From NCBI RefSeq assembly GCF_014643915.1, contig NZ_BMKE01000014.1:34977-98976 (forward strand): 64,000 bases of DNA. Direction: 5' to 3'. The notes beneath the pieces are model-generated. The model saw nothing but the letters and a program-made list of their open reading frames with translations, had not been told where the DNA came from and did not search any database. Numbering within the stretch: the stretch's first letter is position 1; each line of letters starts with the position of its first letter. Both the position numbers and the translations under genes were made by a program. The DNA is from Oceanisphaera marina (GTDB lineage: Bacteria > Pseudomonadota > Gammaproteobacteria > Enterobacterales > Aeromonadaceae). Positions 54,146-63,901 of this stretch are shown in pieces.

Positions 54146-55699
54146 ATGAATAGAAGAAACCAGCACGTTATCGACGAGGAAGTCACTTACAATAGCCAGG
54201 AACAACTGGTTTCAACCACGGATCTGCGTGGCGTCATTACCTATGCCAACGATATCTTCTGTCGTGTTGCGGGTTATCTTCCAGAAGAGCTGGTCGGAAA
54301 AAACCACAACATCGTTCGCCATCCCGATATGCCCAAGGCGGCGTTCCGTGATTTATGGGAGCACGCCAAAGCCGGTCGTCCCTGGCGTGGCGCAGTAAAA
54401 AATCGCTGCAAGGACGGTCGTTATTACTGGGTTGATGCCTATGTCACCCCTATCTATCAAGACGGCAAGATCACCGGCTTTCAATCGGTACGTACCCAAC
54501 TGGACGACAAGACCCGCAATATTGCCAGCCAGGCTTATCGACAACTACTGAAGCAGGAACAACAAAAGCACAGCGCTCCGTCCTGGCTGAAGCCCTTGGT
54601 GGCAAGTTTGCCACTGGTCGGCTTATGCGCCTTGTTGGCGGGCGCCTTTATCAACGGCGGTGGCAGCACGCTGCTATGGAGCCTGTTACCCCTGCTGTGG
54701 CTGGGGGTGTGTTATCGCAAGTCGTTACTCGGTACCCGCCAATATCTGCAGGGGCTCGGCAAGGAATACGACAGCCTTTCTCGCCTGGTTTATTCCGGCG
54801 ATGCGCCGCATTCCATTGCCGATTACCATCTTAAAATGTGGCAGGCACGCACCCGTACCATATTGGGCCGGGTAGACGATGCCACCGATTCACTCAAGGA
54901 ACTGGCCGGATCCATGATGCAGGCCATGACGGGCGCGCGCGTCGAGCTGAGTCAGCAAGACAGCGATACCCATCAAATTGCCGCCGCCATTAATGAAATG
55001 TCGGCCACCGCCACCGAAATTACCCGTAATACCCAGCAGGCGGCCAGCAATGCCGAAGAAGCACAGCACCAGTGTCATGTCACGCAAGAACAATTGGAAC
55101 AGACCCGCGTCAAGATTGTGGGCCTGGCCGAAGAGGCCAAGCAGGCAGCAAAAGCGACCCAGGCGTTAACCGAAGAGTCGAATCGCATTGGTACCCTGAT
55201 GAGCGAAATTCAGGGCATTGCCGATCAAACCAACCTGCTGGCACTCAACGCCGCCATTGAAGCCGCGCGGGCCGGTGAACATGGACGCGGCTTTGCCGTG
55301 GTGGCAGAAGAAGTACGCGCCCTGTCTACCCGTACCCATGGTGCCACCGAGCAAATTCAGACCAGCATCGGCCAGATTCAGCAAACCCTGTCCAAGTGGC
55401 ATGTGATGATGGACACCAACATGGCGCACAGCCAGGATTGCGTGCAGGCCGCCGAAGCCGGCAGCAACAGCCTGGCGCTGGTGGTCACGGAAATCGATCA
55501 TATTGTGGGTATTACGGTACAAATTTCGTCGTCCGCCGAGCAACAGCAGTTGGTCGCCGAAGAAATCAGCCACAATGTGCATTGTATTTCTGAAACCTCT
55601 TCGGCCAACCTGACTAAAATTGCGCAGGTAGAAGATTCGAGTAAACAGCTGCTGGATCGATCTCAGGGACTTAACGATCTCACCCGTACGTTTTCCTGA
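54146..55699 (+). CDS. Aer-like methyl-accepting chemotaxis protein with PAS domain
   Basis: A 517-residue receptor. Residues ~10-120 form a PAS domain close to Aer ('[33 protein letters not shown]', '[12 protein letters not shown]'), which in Aer binds FAD and senses redox/oxygen. A hydrophobic hairpin (~150-190) anchors it with no periplasmic domain. A HAMP-like linker and a signalling domain with the MCP hairpin tip '[40 protein letters not shown]' follow. Expression from a FliA promoter ties it to flagellar genes. Probably an energy taxis receptor; FAD binding is inferred. Confidence 0.88.
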   Translation: MNRRNQHVIDEEVTYNSQEQLVSTTDLRGVITYANDIFCRVAGYLPEELVGKNHNIVRHPDMPKAAFRDLWEHAKAGRPWRGAVKNRCKDGRYYWVDAYVTPIYQDGKITGFQSVRTQLDDKTRNIASQAYRQLLKQEQQKHSAPSWLKPLVASLPLVGLCALLAGAFINGGGSTLLWSLLPLLWLGVCYRKSLLGTRQYLQGLGKEYDSLSRLVYSGDAPHSIADYHLKMWQARTRTILGRVDDATDSLKELAGSMMQAMTGARVELSQQDSDTHQIAAAINEMSATATEITRNTQQAASNAEEAQHQCHVTQEQLEQTRVKIVGLAEEAKQAAKATQALTEESNRIGTLMSEIQGIADQTNLLALNAAIEAARAGEHGRGFAVVAEEVRALSTRTHGATEQIQTSIGQIQQTLSKWHVMMDTNMAHSQDCVQAAEAGSNSLALVVTEIDHIVGITVQISSSAEQQQLVAEEISHNVHCISETSSANLTKIAQVEDSSKQLLDRSQGLNDLTRTFS

Positions 55700-55701
55700 C
55701 C

Positions 55702-56064
55702 GTGGCATCTCACCCAACACAGGCCCAGCAGCAAATATTAACGCTGCTGGCGTTAGTGCCCTGCGGGAAAGTGGTGAGCTATGGACAACTGGCGGATCTG
55801 GCTGGCCTGCCCGGCCGGGCCAGACTGGTGGGCAGTACGCTGCGTACCCAGAATACCGAACAACTGCCCTGGCACAGGGTGGTTGCGGCAGATGGCCGAC
55901 TGGGGCTGCCCAAGGGCAGCCCCGGCTGGCTAGAGCAAAGGCAGCGCTTACTGGCTGAAGGCGTACTGTTCAAGGGTGATCCCCTCACCGGCGACAAAGT
56001 GCCCATGGCGAAATACCAATGGCAGCCAGACCTGGCGGCCATGCTGATGCTGTTTGAACGCTAA
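55702..56064 (+). CDS. atl: Alkyltransferase-like protein (ATL)
   Basis: A 120-residue protein of the O6-methylguanine methyltransferase fold. 'VPCGKVVSYGQLA' and the helix-turn-helix with 'RLVGSTL' are followed by LPWHRVV, where methyltransferases have PCHR. The active Cys is replaced by Trp57, which defines ATLs. These proteins bind and flip O6-alkylguanine and recruit nucleotide-excision repair instead of repairing it. GTG start, two bases after the preceding stop. Convergent with polB. Confidence 0.9.
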   Translation: MASHPTQAQQQILTLLALVPCGKVVSYGQLADLAGLPGRARLVGSTLRTQNTEQLPWHRVVAADGRLGLPKGSPGWLEQRQRLLAEGVLFKGDPLTGDKVPMAKYQWQPDLAAMLMLFER

Positions 56065-56074
56065 ATCTGCCCGA

Positions 56075-58423
56075 TTAAAACAGGCCTAGCTGCTGACCGG
56101 TCAGTGCCTCGAAGCTCATGCCGATAAAAGGCAAAATGGCTTCGGCAACCGGCTTGAGCTGACGATCCACGTAATGCTGATAGTCAATGGCCGAGCTCAT
56201 ATATTCCACCGGCTCGGGCCCGTTGACCGTGATCACATAGCGAATAGTGCCTTTTTGCTGATAACGCAGCGGCAAGCCAAGGCGGGCATTGTGCTCGTCG
56301 GCCAACCGCGCCGCCCGTACCTGGGGCGGTTGCGATTTCACATATTGCGCCAGGGGCCGCCGCAACCGCTTGCGATAGACCAGATCAGCATCACGCTCGC
56401 CGGCCAGGGTTTGCGCCAGGGTCTTACGTACAAAGTCACTTGGATCTTGCTCGTCAAAGACCAGACGATACAACTCGGTTTGAAATTGTTGCGCCAATAG
56501 AGTCCAGTCGGAGCGAACCGTTTCCAGCCCCTTGAACACCAGTCTTTTTTCGCCCTGCTTCAGACTTAATCCGGCATAGCGCTTTTTTGAGCCTTGTTCT
56601 TGCCCGCGTATGGTCGGCATTAAAAACCGCGCAAAATAACACTCGAACTGTAACTCCAGGTGGCTCTCCAGTTGCAGGCTGCTCTGCAGGTGCACTCGCC
56701 ACTGCTGCGTAACACACTCGGCCAAACGCTGCCCTTCTGCACTGGCGGACTGCTCATTATGGTGACCGGACAGCAATACAAAGACCGAGTCGGTATCGCC
56801 ATAAATCACCTCATGGCCCTGCTCGGTGATCCAGCGAGCGCTTTGCTGCATGATCTCGTGACCACGCAGGGTAATAGACGAAGCCAGCCGCGTATCGTAA
56901 AAACGACAACCGCCGGAGCCCAGCACACCGTAAAAGGAGTTCATCAGAATTTTGATGGCCTGGGATCGCGGGGCATCCTGCTCGCGTTTGGCCTGATCTC
57001 GCGCTTGCCACAGGTGTTCGATAATGGCGGGTAAAAAGTGCTGGCGACGAGAAAAACGGGCGCCGCGAAATCCGGGAATGGCATCGTCTTCTGTCAGGCC
57101 TATGGCCAGGCCGAGGGGGTCGATATTAAAGGTGCGAATAATGGCGGGATACAGGCTCTTGAAGTCGAGCACCAATACATGACGATACAATCCCGGCCGG
57201 GAGTCCATGACATAGCCGCCCGGACTGGCCAGGCCACCGGCGGCAGGCAGATTGGGGGCCACATAACCGGCACGATGCAGATGTGGTAGATACACCTGGG
57301 TAAAGGCGGCAACCGAGCCGCCTATTCTATCCAACTCCAGCCCGGTGAGTTGACTGCGCAGCCGCAAAAAATCCAGCAATCGAGTGTGGGTAAAAATATC
57401 CCATACCAAGCGGCAATCTTCCAGATTGTAGGCGGCCAGTTTAGGCTTGTTACGATGAAAATCGCGGGTAATGGCCGCCAGCCGGTTGGCCACGTCGTCA
57501 GTTTGCTTGCCCCGCCCCAGCAACTGCTGCGCCACCGACTCCAGACTGAAGCTGTCAAACTGATAGCAGGCCGTTTTCAGGCCCGCTATCCCATCTATCA
57601 CCACGCGCCCCGCCAGGGTCAAAAACGCCTGTCCGGTATAGTGAGACTCACGCATAAAGGCCGGCTCGCCACCCCGCCCCAGCCGCAGCTTGATGCCATG
57701 CAGGGCCGCACGCTGCAACAACACACGAAAATCAAAGCTGACGATGTTCCAGCCGATGATAATATCGGGATCGTATTGGCCGAGCGCCCACTCCAATGCC
57801 TTGAGCAAGGCCACTTCATTGGCCTGCCACAGAATCTCGGTCGCGGCCGGTTCGGGCTGGCCTATCATCAATACTTGCGCCAGGTCGTCGCCATACAGGC
57901 CGACGGAATACAGCTCGCCAAGGCCGGAGCATTCAATATCCAGTGACAACACTCGAAATTGCGGGCTGTACTCTGTGGGCTTTAGCCGAGGACGGTTCAC
58001 CTGACGATATCCCGGGGCTGGTTGCGGCTCTCCCATAAAAGCCACCCCGCCGCGAATAAAACGACTCAGCAAAAACCGCTCATGCAGGCGAATATCATCT
58101 TCAAATACCGAAATGCCGTCTCGGCGCAGGGCATCGGCCGCGGCTTTGTGCGCAGCTATGGAAGCAAAATACAGCACCCCCACCGCTTGTTGGCTCAGGG
58201 TGTGTAACCCGGGTGTCGCCCACTGATAATTGATATGTTGCTGGCCAAGCACCGCCCGGGCATTGGCATATTGGTCAAGGGGGATCAGCAGCAGCGGGCG
58301 CTCGCCGTCCAGCACAAGTCGTACCGGGCCCTGTGCCGTGCACAACCAGTAAATAATTTCGCTGCGCCCCTGTCGGTCGCGGCTGTGGCGGGTTAATAAA
58401 AAACCCTGCTCGATATGACTCAT
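56075..58423 (-). CDS. polB: DNA polymerase II
   Basis: A 782-residue family B polymerase (E. coli: 783). The 3'-5' exonuclease has 'LSLDIECSG' (Exo I), 'IIGWNIVSFDFRVL' (Exo II) and 'YNLEDCRLVWDI' (Exo III). Polymerase motifs are A 'LDFKSLYPAII', B 'KILMNSFYGVLG' and C 'YGDTDSVFV'. It is used in damage tolerance and replication restart. The ATG chosen matches E. coli length; TATAAT ends eight bases before it and no ribosome site is evident. No LexA box was recognised upstream. Confidence 0.94.
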   Translation of the reverse strand: MSHIEQGFLLTRHSRDRQGRSEIIYWLCTAQGPVRLVLDGERPLLLIPLDQYANARAVLGQQHINYQWATPGLHTLSQQAVGVLYFASIAAHKAAADALRRDGISVFEDDIRLHERFLLSRFIRGGVAFMGEPQPAPGYRQVNRPRLKPTEYSPQFRVLSLDIECSGLGELYSVGLYGDDLAQVLMIGQPEPAATEILWQANEVALLKALEWALGQYDPDIIIGWNIVSFDFRVLLQRAALHGIKLRLGRGGEPAFMRESHYTGQAFLTLAGRVVIDGIAGLKTACYQFDSFSLESVAQQLLGRGKQTDDVANRLAAITRDFHRNKPKLAAYNLEDCRLVWDIFTHTRLLDFLRLRSQLTGLELDRIGGSVAAFTQVYLPHLHRAGYVAPNLPAAGGLASPGGYVMDSRPGLYRHVLVLDFKSLYPAIIRTFNIDPLGLAIGLTEDDAIPGFRGARFSRRQHFLPAIIEHLWQARDQAKREQDAPRSQAIKILMNSFYGVLGSGGCRFYDTRLASSITLRGHEIMQQSARWITEQGHEVIYGDTDSVFVLLSGHHNEQSASAEGQRLAECVTQQWRVHLQSSLQLESHLELQFECYFARFLMPTIRGQEQGSKKRYAGLSLKQGEKRLVFKGLETVRSDWTLLAQQFQTELYRLVFDEQDPSDFVRKTLAQTLAGERDADLVYRKRLRRPLAQYVKSQPPQVRAARLADEHNARLGLPLRYQQKGTIRYVITVNGPEPVEYMSSAIDYQHYVDRQLKPVAEAILPFIGMSFEALTGQQLGLF

Positions 58424-58483
58424 GGTCGCATTATACCTGAAGCACGGCCGCAAGCAGGATGTGACTGGCCGAATGTCGGCCAT

Positions 58484-58507
58484 AAAAAAGCCCCGCGATA
58501 CGGGGCT
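58484..58507 (-). terminator. Terminator after bamC
   Basis: On the minus strand AGCCCCG-TATCG-CGGGGCT is followed by TTTTTATGG. A second palindrome GGCCGA-ATG-TCGGCC lies just beyond. Confidence 0.85.
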
Positions 58508-58543
58508 GCATTAACGATACTTCACTCAATCTGCCAATAAAGA

Positions 58544-59551
58544 TTAGCGAATCAAGTCGGTACGCTGAAAAGCTTCGCTAAAGGTAGTGGCTACCTTGCT
58601 CAAGATATCGGCAGACACAGGTGTTTTATTCTTGTCACTCAGGGTAATGCTGCTTTGCTCACCCAAATCGCCAAGCTGAATGCGATACTGCTGCTCGGGA
58701 ATATCCAGCATCGGCAAGCCAAGATCACCCCATTTTCCTTTGCTCAGGCCATCAAACTCAACGTCGACGTAACCCAATGCCTGCTGACGGTTGGTTAAAT
58801 CAAAGCCCAGTTTTGGTAACAGGGTCACCAGCCGCTTCCAGCTTCTGTCGTAGCCTTCGGCCACCAGCAAACGGCCCTGAGCCTGATCCAGCGTCAATTT
58901 GATGGGGCTGCGATCCAGCAGGTTTTGCTGCTGGGTCAGCTCACGCTGATAAGACAGGGAAAACGCATTGAGCATGGACGCTTCTGCCCGCTGCTTGTCT
59001 TGTGCCAGCGCCGTATTCTCGCCACTCACACTCACCTGTACCGCAACCGCGCGGCGAACCTCGTCCGGGAGCAACTGCCAGCTGAATTGCTGGTTGGCAT
59101 TGCCAATGGCTTTACCGTCACTGCGCCAGCCTTGACCCACCTGGCTATACTCGGCTTTTTGCCCTTCAAAAAAGGCTTTCAACGCTTGGTTCAGCTCTTG
59201 TTCCAATGGCTGATCCAACCGCTGCTGATAAAACCACAGGCCACTGCCGTTATCCAGCACTTCGGTGCCACGCACCAGCGGCAATACCTGGGTGGGCGGT
59301 CGAATATCCATGTCTTTGCCTACCACACCACTCACGGCAGCGTCGGTTGGCTTGGGGATCACATATTCATTGTTGAAATTGGGTGCTTCCAGCCCGCCCG
59401 GGATCAGCAAGGGAGTGGTTCTGAGTGTTGCATTCTGATACTCAAACCCCCGATTGGCCTGGGCGCGCGTTTCGGGATTGCTGCAACCCGCCAATACACT
59501 CAGGGCCAGCAGGCCCATTACCATTTTTTTTGTTTTCAACGATTTATCCAC
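58544..59551 (-). CDS. bamC: Outer membrane protein assembly lipoprotein BamC
   Basis: A 335-residue lipoprotein; signal peptide with lipobox SVLAGC (Cys near 23). The mature part has a flexible N-terminal stretch ('GLEAPNFNNEYVIPKP') that in E. coli BamC binds BamD, then two helix-grip domains. It is part of the BAM complex inserting beta-barrel proteins. It overlaps dapA by eight bases, matching the dapA-bamC(nlpB) operon of enterics. The GTG start is assigned from the overlap; in-frame ATGs 9 and 11 codons later are alternatives. Confidence 0.88.
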   Translation of the reverse strand: MDKSLKTKKMVMGLLALSVLAGCSNPETRAQANRGFEYQNATLRTTPLLIPGGLEAPNFNNEYVIPKPTDAAVSGVVGKDMDIRPPTQVLPLVRGTEVLDNGSGLWFYQQRLDQPLEQELNQALKAFFEGQKAEYSQVGQGWRSDGKAIGNANQQFSWQLLPDEVRRAVAVQVSVSGENTALAQDKQRAEASMLNAFSLSYQRELTQQQNLLDRSPIKLTLDQAQGRLLVAEGYDRSWKRLVTLLPKLGFDLTNRQQALGYVDVEFDGLSKGKWGDLGLPMLDIPEQQYRIQLGDLGEQSSITLSDKNKTPVSADILSKVATTFSEAFQRTDLIR

Positions 59552-60431
59552 GCCCTATTAACTCCGCTTTAATTAACGCTTCCCTTACCTGCTCCTGCTC
59601 TGCTGTTGCAAGCGGAAGCAAAGGTAAACGCGGCATTGAGGTATTGATGAGCCCGCGCTCGGCACAGGCCCACTTCACCGGTATGGGATTGGTATCACAA
59701 AATAGTTGCTGATGCAGTGGCATCAGGCCTTCATGCATCCGACTGGCCAAAGACCAGTCGCCTGAAGATGCTGCGCGAAACAAGGTCGCCATTTCGGCGG
59801 CTGCCACATTGGCCGTGACCGATATCACGCCATGCCCCCCCAGACGCACAAAATCGAGCGCCAGATGATCGTCGCCACTGAACAGCAAAAAATCATCGCC
59901 ACAACAGCGCTTCAGCTCTCGGACCCGGTTGAGGCAGCCGCTGGCTTCTTTGATGCCAATCACGGGCACAAGTTCCGCCAATTGTCCCGCCGTTTCCGGC
60001 AGCAAATCACACCCGGTGCGTCCGGGCACATTATAAAGAATCTGTGGCAAGTCACAGGCCTGGGTAATGGCACTATAGTGCGCCACCAGTCCCGCCTGAG
60101 AGGGCTTGTTATAGTAGGGTGTTACCGACAGGCCCGCCGCAACCCCCATGGTTTGCATGGTTTGGCTCAAACGTATCGCCTGGCGGGTATTATTGGAGCC
60201 ACAGCCGCCAATCACCGGAATGCGGCCATTGGCGTATTCCAGTACCAGACGCACCACTTCCAGGTGCTCTTCGGTACTCAAGGTCGGCGACTCGCCTGTG
60301 GTGCCCATGGCCGCAATGGCGCTGGTACCGCTGGCTATATGATATTCCACCAGCCGTTTCAGGCTGTCGTTGTCCACGTCACCTGTCGCCGTCATCGGCG
60401 TGATTAATGCCACTATGCTACCGCTGAACAT
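59544..60431 (-). CDS. dapA: 4-hydroxy-tetrahydrodipicolinate synthase
   Basis: A 295-residue aldolase-superfamily enzyme joining pyruvate and aspartate semialdehyde in lysine/diaminopimelate synthesis. It starts 'MFSGSIVALITPM'. Thr pair in 'GTTGESPTL', catalytic Tyr in 'VTPYYNKPSQAG' and 'YNVPGRTGCDL', and Schiff-base Lys in 'IGIKEASG' are present. The open frame extends 28 codons upstream but the family start is clear. Coupled to bamC; divergent from bcp. Confidence 0.96.
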   Translation of the reverse strand: MFSGSIVALITPMTATGDVDNDSLKRLVEYHIASGTSAIAAMGTTGESPTLSTEEHLEVVRLVLEYANGRIPVIGGCGSNNTRQAIRLSQTMQTMGVAAGLSVTPYYNKPSQAGLVAHYSAITQACDLPQILYNVPGRTGCDLLPETAGQLAELVPVIGIKEASGCLNRVRELKRCCGDDFLLFSGDDHLALDFVRLGGHGVISVTANVAAAEMATLFRAASSGDWSLASRMHEGLMPLHQQLFCDTNPIPVKWACAERGLINTSMPRLPLLPLATAEQEQVREALIKAELIGRG

Positions 60432-60563
60432 AGGCGATTCCGTTACATCTTGAAAGAGGGTTATGGTAGTGGCGGCTTCCTTCGAATACAAGAGAGGCGC
60501 TGGAGGCCATTGCAATTTATGCTAGTATCCTGACTCTACCACCCAGATATGGATAGACTCATC

Positions 60564-61028
60564 ATGACCTATTTACCTGCCGGCAGCCCGGCGCCCGCCT
60601 TCACCCTGCTCGATCAAAATGGTGACTCCGTCAGCCTGAGCGATTTTAGCGGCAAAAAAGTGCTGGTGTATTTTTATCCCAAGGCCATGACGCCGGGCTG
60701 TAAAGTACAGGCCTGTGGCCTGCGCGACAGCAAAACCGAGCTTGAAGCAAACAATGTAGTGGTCTTGGGCATCAGCCCGGATCCGGTGGCACGACTGAAA
60801 AAGTTTGAAGAAAAAGACCAGCTCAACTTCACCCTGTTGTCCGATGAAGACCACGCCGTGGCCGATGCCTTTGGCGTATGGGGCTTGAAGAAATTCATGG
60901 GCAAAGAGTACGACGGCATTCACCGCATCAGCTTTTTAATCGACGAGTCCGGCACCGTTTGCAAGGTGTTCGACAAGTTCAAAACCAAAGATCATCACAA
61001 TGTGGTAATGAATTACCTCGAAAGCTGA
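60564..61028 (+). CDS. bcp: Thioredoxin-dependent peroxiredoxin Bcp
   Basis: A 154-residue peroxiredoxin. The peroxidatic and resolving Cys are in 'YPKAMTPGCKVQACGLRD', followed by 'FTLLSDEDHAVADAFGVWG' and 'GIHRISFLID'. The start aligned with E. coli Bcp is the second ATG; the first lies five codons earlier. It reduces hydrogen and organic peroxides. A terminator follows. Confidence 0.95.
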   Translation: MTYLPAGSPAPAFTLLDQNGDSVSLSDFSGKKVLVYFYPKAMTPGCKVQACGLRDSKTELEANNVVVLGISPDPVARLKKFEEKDQLNFTLLSDEDHAVADAFGVWGLKKFMGKEYDGIHRISFLIDESGTVCKVFDKFKTKDHHNVVMNYLES

Positions 61029-61050
61029 TCAGCCCGAGTAAATAATGAGA

Positions 61051-61088
61051 GCTGTGACCCTTGCCAAGGGTGCACAGCCTTTATTATT
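61051..61088 (+). terminator. Terminator after bcp
   Basis: GCTGTG-A-CCCTT-GCC-AAGGG-TG-CACAGC forms an 11-bp interrupted stem followed by CTTTATTATT. Confidence 0.75.
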
Positions 61089-61135
61089 GAGTTGGTAGTT
61101 CACCGCACCAGACAACCGCTCGTTGCTCGTTCGGC

Positions 61136-61567
61136 TTATGGCTTGTCGCTTACGGCCGCCGTCAGGCGTCCTGCCAGCCAGAATCCGCCCAGCATGGCCA
61201 GCACAAACAGCCCGGCCTGCCACTGAAAACTGCCCAGCAAGCCCAACGCAGGGCCAGGACAAATGCCTACCAAGCCCCAGCCCATGCCAAAGATCAAGGC
61301 GCCAAACAACAACCGCTTATCAATGACCGGCGCCGGCACCTTGGGCATATCGGCACCCAGTGCGCACTGCTGTCGACCCAGGCGACGCCATAACCAATAA
61401 CCCGGTGCAAACACCAGCAAGGCCCCGCCCATCACCAGTCCTAAACTCGGGTCCCAGTTGCCGAACACATTCAAAAAGCCCTGCACCTTGGCGGGATTTA
61501 TCATGCCGGATACCGCCAGTCCCAGGCCAAACAAGGCACCAGACAACAACGAAATAATCATCAACAT
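61136..61567 (-). CDS. YeeE/YedE family half-transporter, second gene
   Basis: A 143-residue membrane protein with four or so helices, in the DUF395/YeeE-YedE fold: 'LFGLGLAVSGMINPAKVQGFLN' and 'FGMGWGLVGICPGPAL'. The conserved Cys in 'GICPGPA' matches the position used by thiosulfate/sulfur-import relatives. It starts four bases after the partner gene. Proteins of this pair type (PmpA/PmpB) are thought to move sulfur compounds; the substrate is inferred. Confidence 0.85.
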   Translation of the reverse strand: MLMIISLLSGALFGLGLAVSGMINPAKVQGFLNVFGNWDPSLGLVMGGALLVFAPGYWLWRRLGRQQCALGADMPKVPAPVIDKRLLFGALIFGMGWGLVGICPGPALGLLGSFQWQAGLFVLAMLGGFWLAGRLTAAVSDKP

Positions 61568-61571
61568 ACCG

Positions 61572-61994
61572 TTATGCTCCCAGCCCTAATACCGTGACAG
61601 TGGCAATGCCGGCAGCCATAAACACCAGGGTTGCCACTATCGAGCGCCAGGAAAAACGGCCAATGCCGCAAATACCGTGGCCACTGGTGCAGCCATTACC
61701 CAGCCGGGCACCTAATCCCACCAACAGGCCTGCCAGCACCAGTTTCAACGCAGACACCGATGCTAATTCGGGTACGGCGATGTTCCCGCTGCCAAACAAC
61801 ACTGCCGTCATCAACACCAACCCCAATACAAAAGCCAGTCGCCACCCTTTATCTGCCTGTGTGCCAATGCCAGACACAATGCCACTGATGCCGGCTATTT
61901 TTCCTGCGCCCAGCAGCAGCAACAAGGCTCCAGTGCCAATACAGGCTCCGCCTATCAAGGCGGTCCATGGCGTAAAGTTGACTATGGTCATCAT
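61572..61994 (-). CDS. YeeE/YedE family half-transporter, first gene
   Basis: A 140-residue membrane protein complementary to the next gene: 'FTPWTALIGGACIGTGALLLLLGAGKIAGISGIV' and 'LVGLGARLGNGCTSGHGICGIGRFS', with the conserved Cys in 'GNGCTSGHGICG'. GGAGGGG lies upstream of adjacent ATGs. Together the two halves would equal one full-length YeeE protein. Confidence 0.87.
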   Translation of the reverse strand: MMTIVNFTPWTALIGGACIGTGALLLLLGAGKIAGISGIVSGIGTQADKGWRLAFVLGLVLMTAVLFGSGNIAVPELASVSALKLVLAGLLVGLGARLGNGCTSGHGICGIGRFSWRSIVATLVFMAAGIATVTVLGLGA

Positions 61995-62191
61995 GTACCC
62001 CTCCGTAAATTAGATAATACTAATAATACAGGCAAACCATACATTAGCAATGTCTTATTAATTGTTTTACAGCCCCCCATCAAGTTAATGGCAATTTTGG
62101 TATCGTTATTTACAATACCCCGTACAATGCCCCGCTTAATGTCAGTATGACCTTACTCGGAACCTGTTATTTTATAAGGAATTTCAACCGT

Positions 62192-63901
62192 ATGCAGTTG
62201 CCTGCATTGCATCGCCCTCAGCATCATTTGTGTTTTTTCAGGTTGGACTCGCAATTCTGTCTCACCCCTTTAACAGCACAACCCGCAGACGATATGCGCT
62301 TGCCGGACGCCAGCCTATCTTTGCTATGCCAACTCAGCGAGGACGATAGACGCAAGCTTGAGCAGCTGTGTTCCACAGGCCTGCCTGACAGCATCACACT
62401 GACCATTCATGAACGCCGCTGGCAGTGCCATCTTGCACCGGTTGAAAACAATCACTGGCTGCTGAGTGCCGATCTCTCTCAACATCACCAGCAGGATGCC
62501 CTAGGCATCAACGAATGGCAGCTACAACACACCTGGCTGAACCAAAGCACAGGCAAAGCCACATTGTCGGCACAAATGCCGATATTGGTCGACCTGTTAA
62601 TGAGCCGCCAGGGGGCTGATCGGGTCATTCTGTGGCGCCATTATGCAACCGAAGAAGTATTGCGCCCTTTATACAGTCAGGGATTGCCCTTTGCCCTGCA
62701 GCCGGTAAAGGCAGAACGACGCTATTTGCGTACCTTGCTGCAACGCGGCGGCCTGAGCTATGGCCATTGTGCCGAGCAACCGCTGCTGAGTGCATTCAGC
62801 TATCTTGCAGGTGACGATATTGTGCACCGCCTGGATGTACCCCTGGTGATGGAGCAAAAAATCGTAGGCGTTATCAGCCTTGAATATGCTCAATCCCGCT
62901 CCCCCGTGACGCCTTCGGACATGCAATTTGTAGCCGCCATTGCCGCTCAGCTTGCCGAGTTGATAACCCAGCCGCCCCAGGATAACCCCGTTGCCAACGG
63001 CGATATCGACATCGACCAGTTAACCCCTTTGTTGTTACACCACACCGGTCAGGATTTTTTTAACCAGCTAATGGTGCAATTGGCTAGCCTGTTTAAGGCA
63101 GACATTGCCTTGGTGGGATTATTAGCACCCTTGCAAGAAAAAGTGCGGCTGGTTTCCTGTGCGATTGGCGGAGAGTTACAGCCCCCCTTTAGCTTTTCAT
63201 TGGCCGATACCCCCTGTCAGGTCAGCATTAACCAGGCACAAAATATTATTGTGTATCACCAGGATGCAGCTGCCCTATTCCCTGAGTCCGAGCTACTGCA
63301 AAAGCACAAGATTCAGGCCTACGTAGGGCTTTCAATCAAAGATAGTGGACACAATACGGTCGGTAATCTGGCGTTGTTGTTTAAACGGCCTTTGCCCGCC
63401 TCCAGCCAACTGCAATCATTACTGGAACAACTTGAGCACAGGGTCAGCGCCGAATTATTACGCCGGCGCGACCAGGAAGCCTTAATAGTGTCTGCCGCCG
63501 CCTTTGATACCCGAGAAGGCCTGTTTATTACCGACGGCCACATGCACATTCAAAGAGCCAATCAGGCTTTTATAGACATGAGTGGCTACCACAGCAACGA
63601 GCTGATTGGCCGCTCCATGCTCAGCTTGAGGGCGGAAGATACCAGTCAGCCCTCCATAGAAGCCATTACCGAGATCATGGAGCAAGAGAAACGCTGGCAG
63701 GGAGAGCAGAAACTGCTGCGTGCCGACGGTAAAACGCTGCCCGTGCACCTGCGGATTTCTCAGGTAAAAGACAAATTGGGCATCCTGCATCAGGTATGCT
63801 GTGTAGAAGACTTGTCGCAACAACAGGAAACCAAGCAGCGCATAGAGCGCATGGCCTACTTTGATGAACTGACCGGGCTGCATAACCGCCGCTTTATGTA
63901 A
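62192..63901 (+). CDS. GAF-PAS sensor with GGDEF domain cut off
   Basis: A 569-residue product from the ATG that follows AAGGA; an in-frame ATG 45 bases upstream has no ribosome site. Residues ~110-260 and ~275-420 look like two GAF-type sensor regions. Residues ~430-550 form a PAS domain ('REGLFITDGHMHIQRANQAFIDMSGYHSNELIGRS'). The last residues, 'YFDELTGLHNRRFM', are the start of a GGDEF domain, which then ends at TAA before any catalytic motif. None of the three forward frames after the stop continues the domain in the remaining 100 bases. The gene is probably broken, possibly by an insertion sequence. Confidence 0.7.
   Translation: MQLPALHRPQHHLCFFRLDSQFCLTPLTAQPADDMRLPDASLSLLCQLSEDDRRKLEQLCSTGLPDSITLTIHERRWQCHLAPVENNHWLLSADLSQHHQQDALGINEWQLQHTWLNQSTGKATLSAQMPILVDLLMSRQGADRVILWRHYATEEVLRPLYSQGLPFALQPVKAERRYLRTLLQRGGLSYGHCAEQPLLSAFSYLAGDDIVHRLDVPLVMEQKIVGVISLEYAQSRSPVTPSDMQFVAAIAAQLAELITQPPQDNPVANGDIDIDQLTPLLLHHTGQDFFNQLMVQLASLFKADIALVGLLAPLQEKVRLVSCAIGGELQPPFSFSLADTPCQVSINQAQNIIVYHQDAAALFPESELLQKHKIQAYVGLSIKDSGHNTVGNLALLFKRPLPASSQLQSLLEQLEHRVSAELLRRRDQEALIVSAAAFDTREGLFITDGHMHIQRANQAFIDMSGYHSNELIGRSMLSLRAEDTSQPSIEAITEIMEQEKRWQGEQKLLRADGKTLPVHLRISQVKDKLGILHQVCCVEDLSQQQETKQRIERMAYFDELTGLHNRRFM

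Noticed and set aside
58424-58466. Leaderless polB transcript or LexA-controlled promoter
   Set aside because: TATAAT eight bases before the ATG is suggestive, but no -35 is at proper spacing and no CTGT-N8-ACAG LexA box was found, so neither is claimed.
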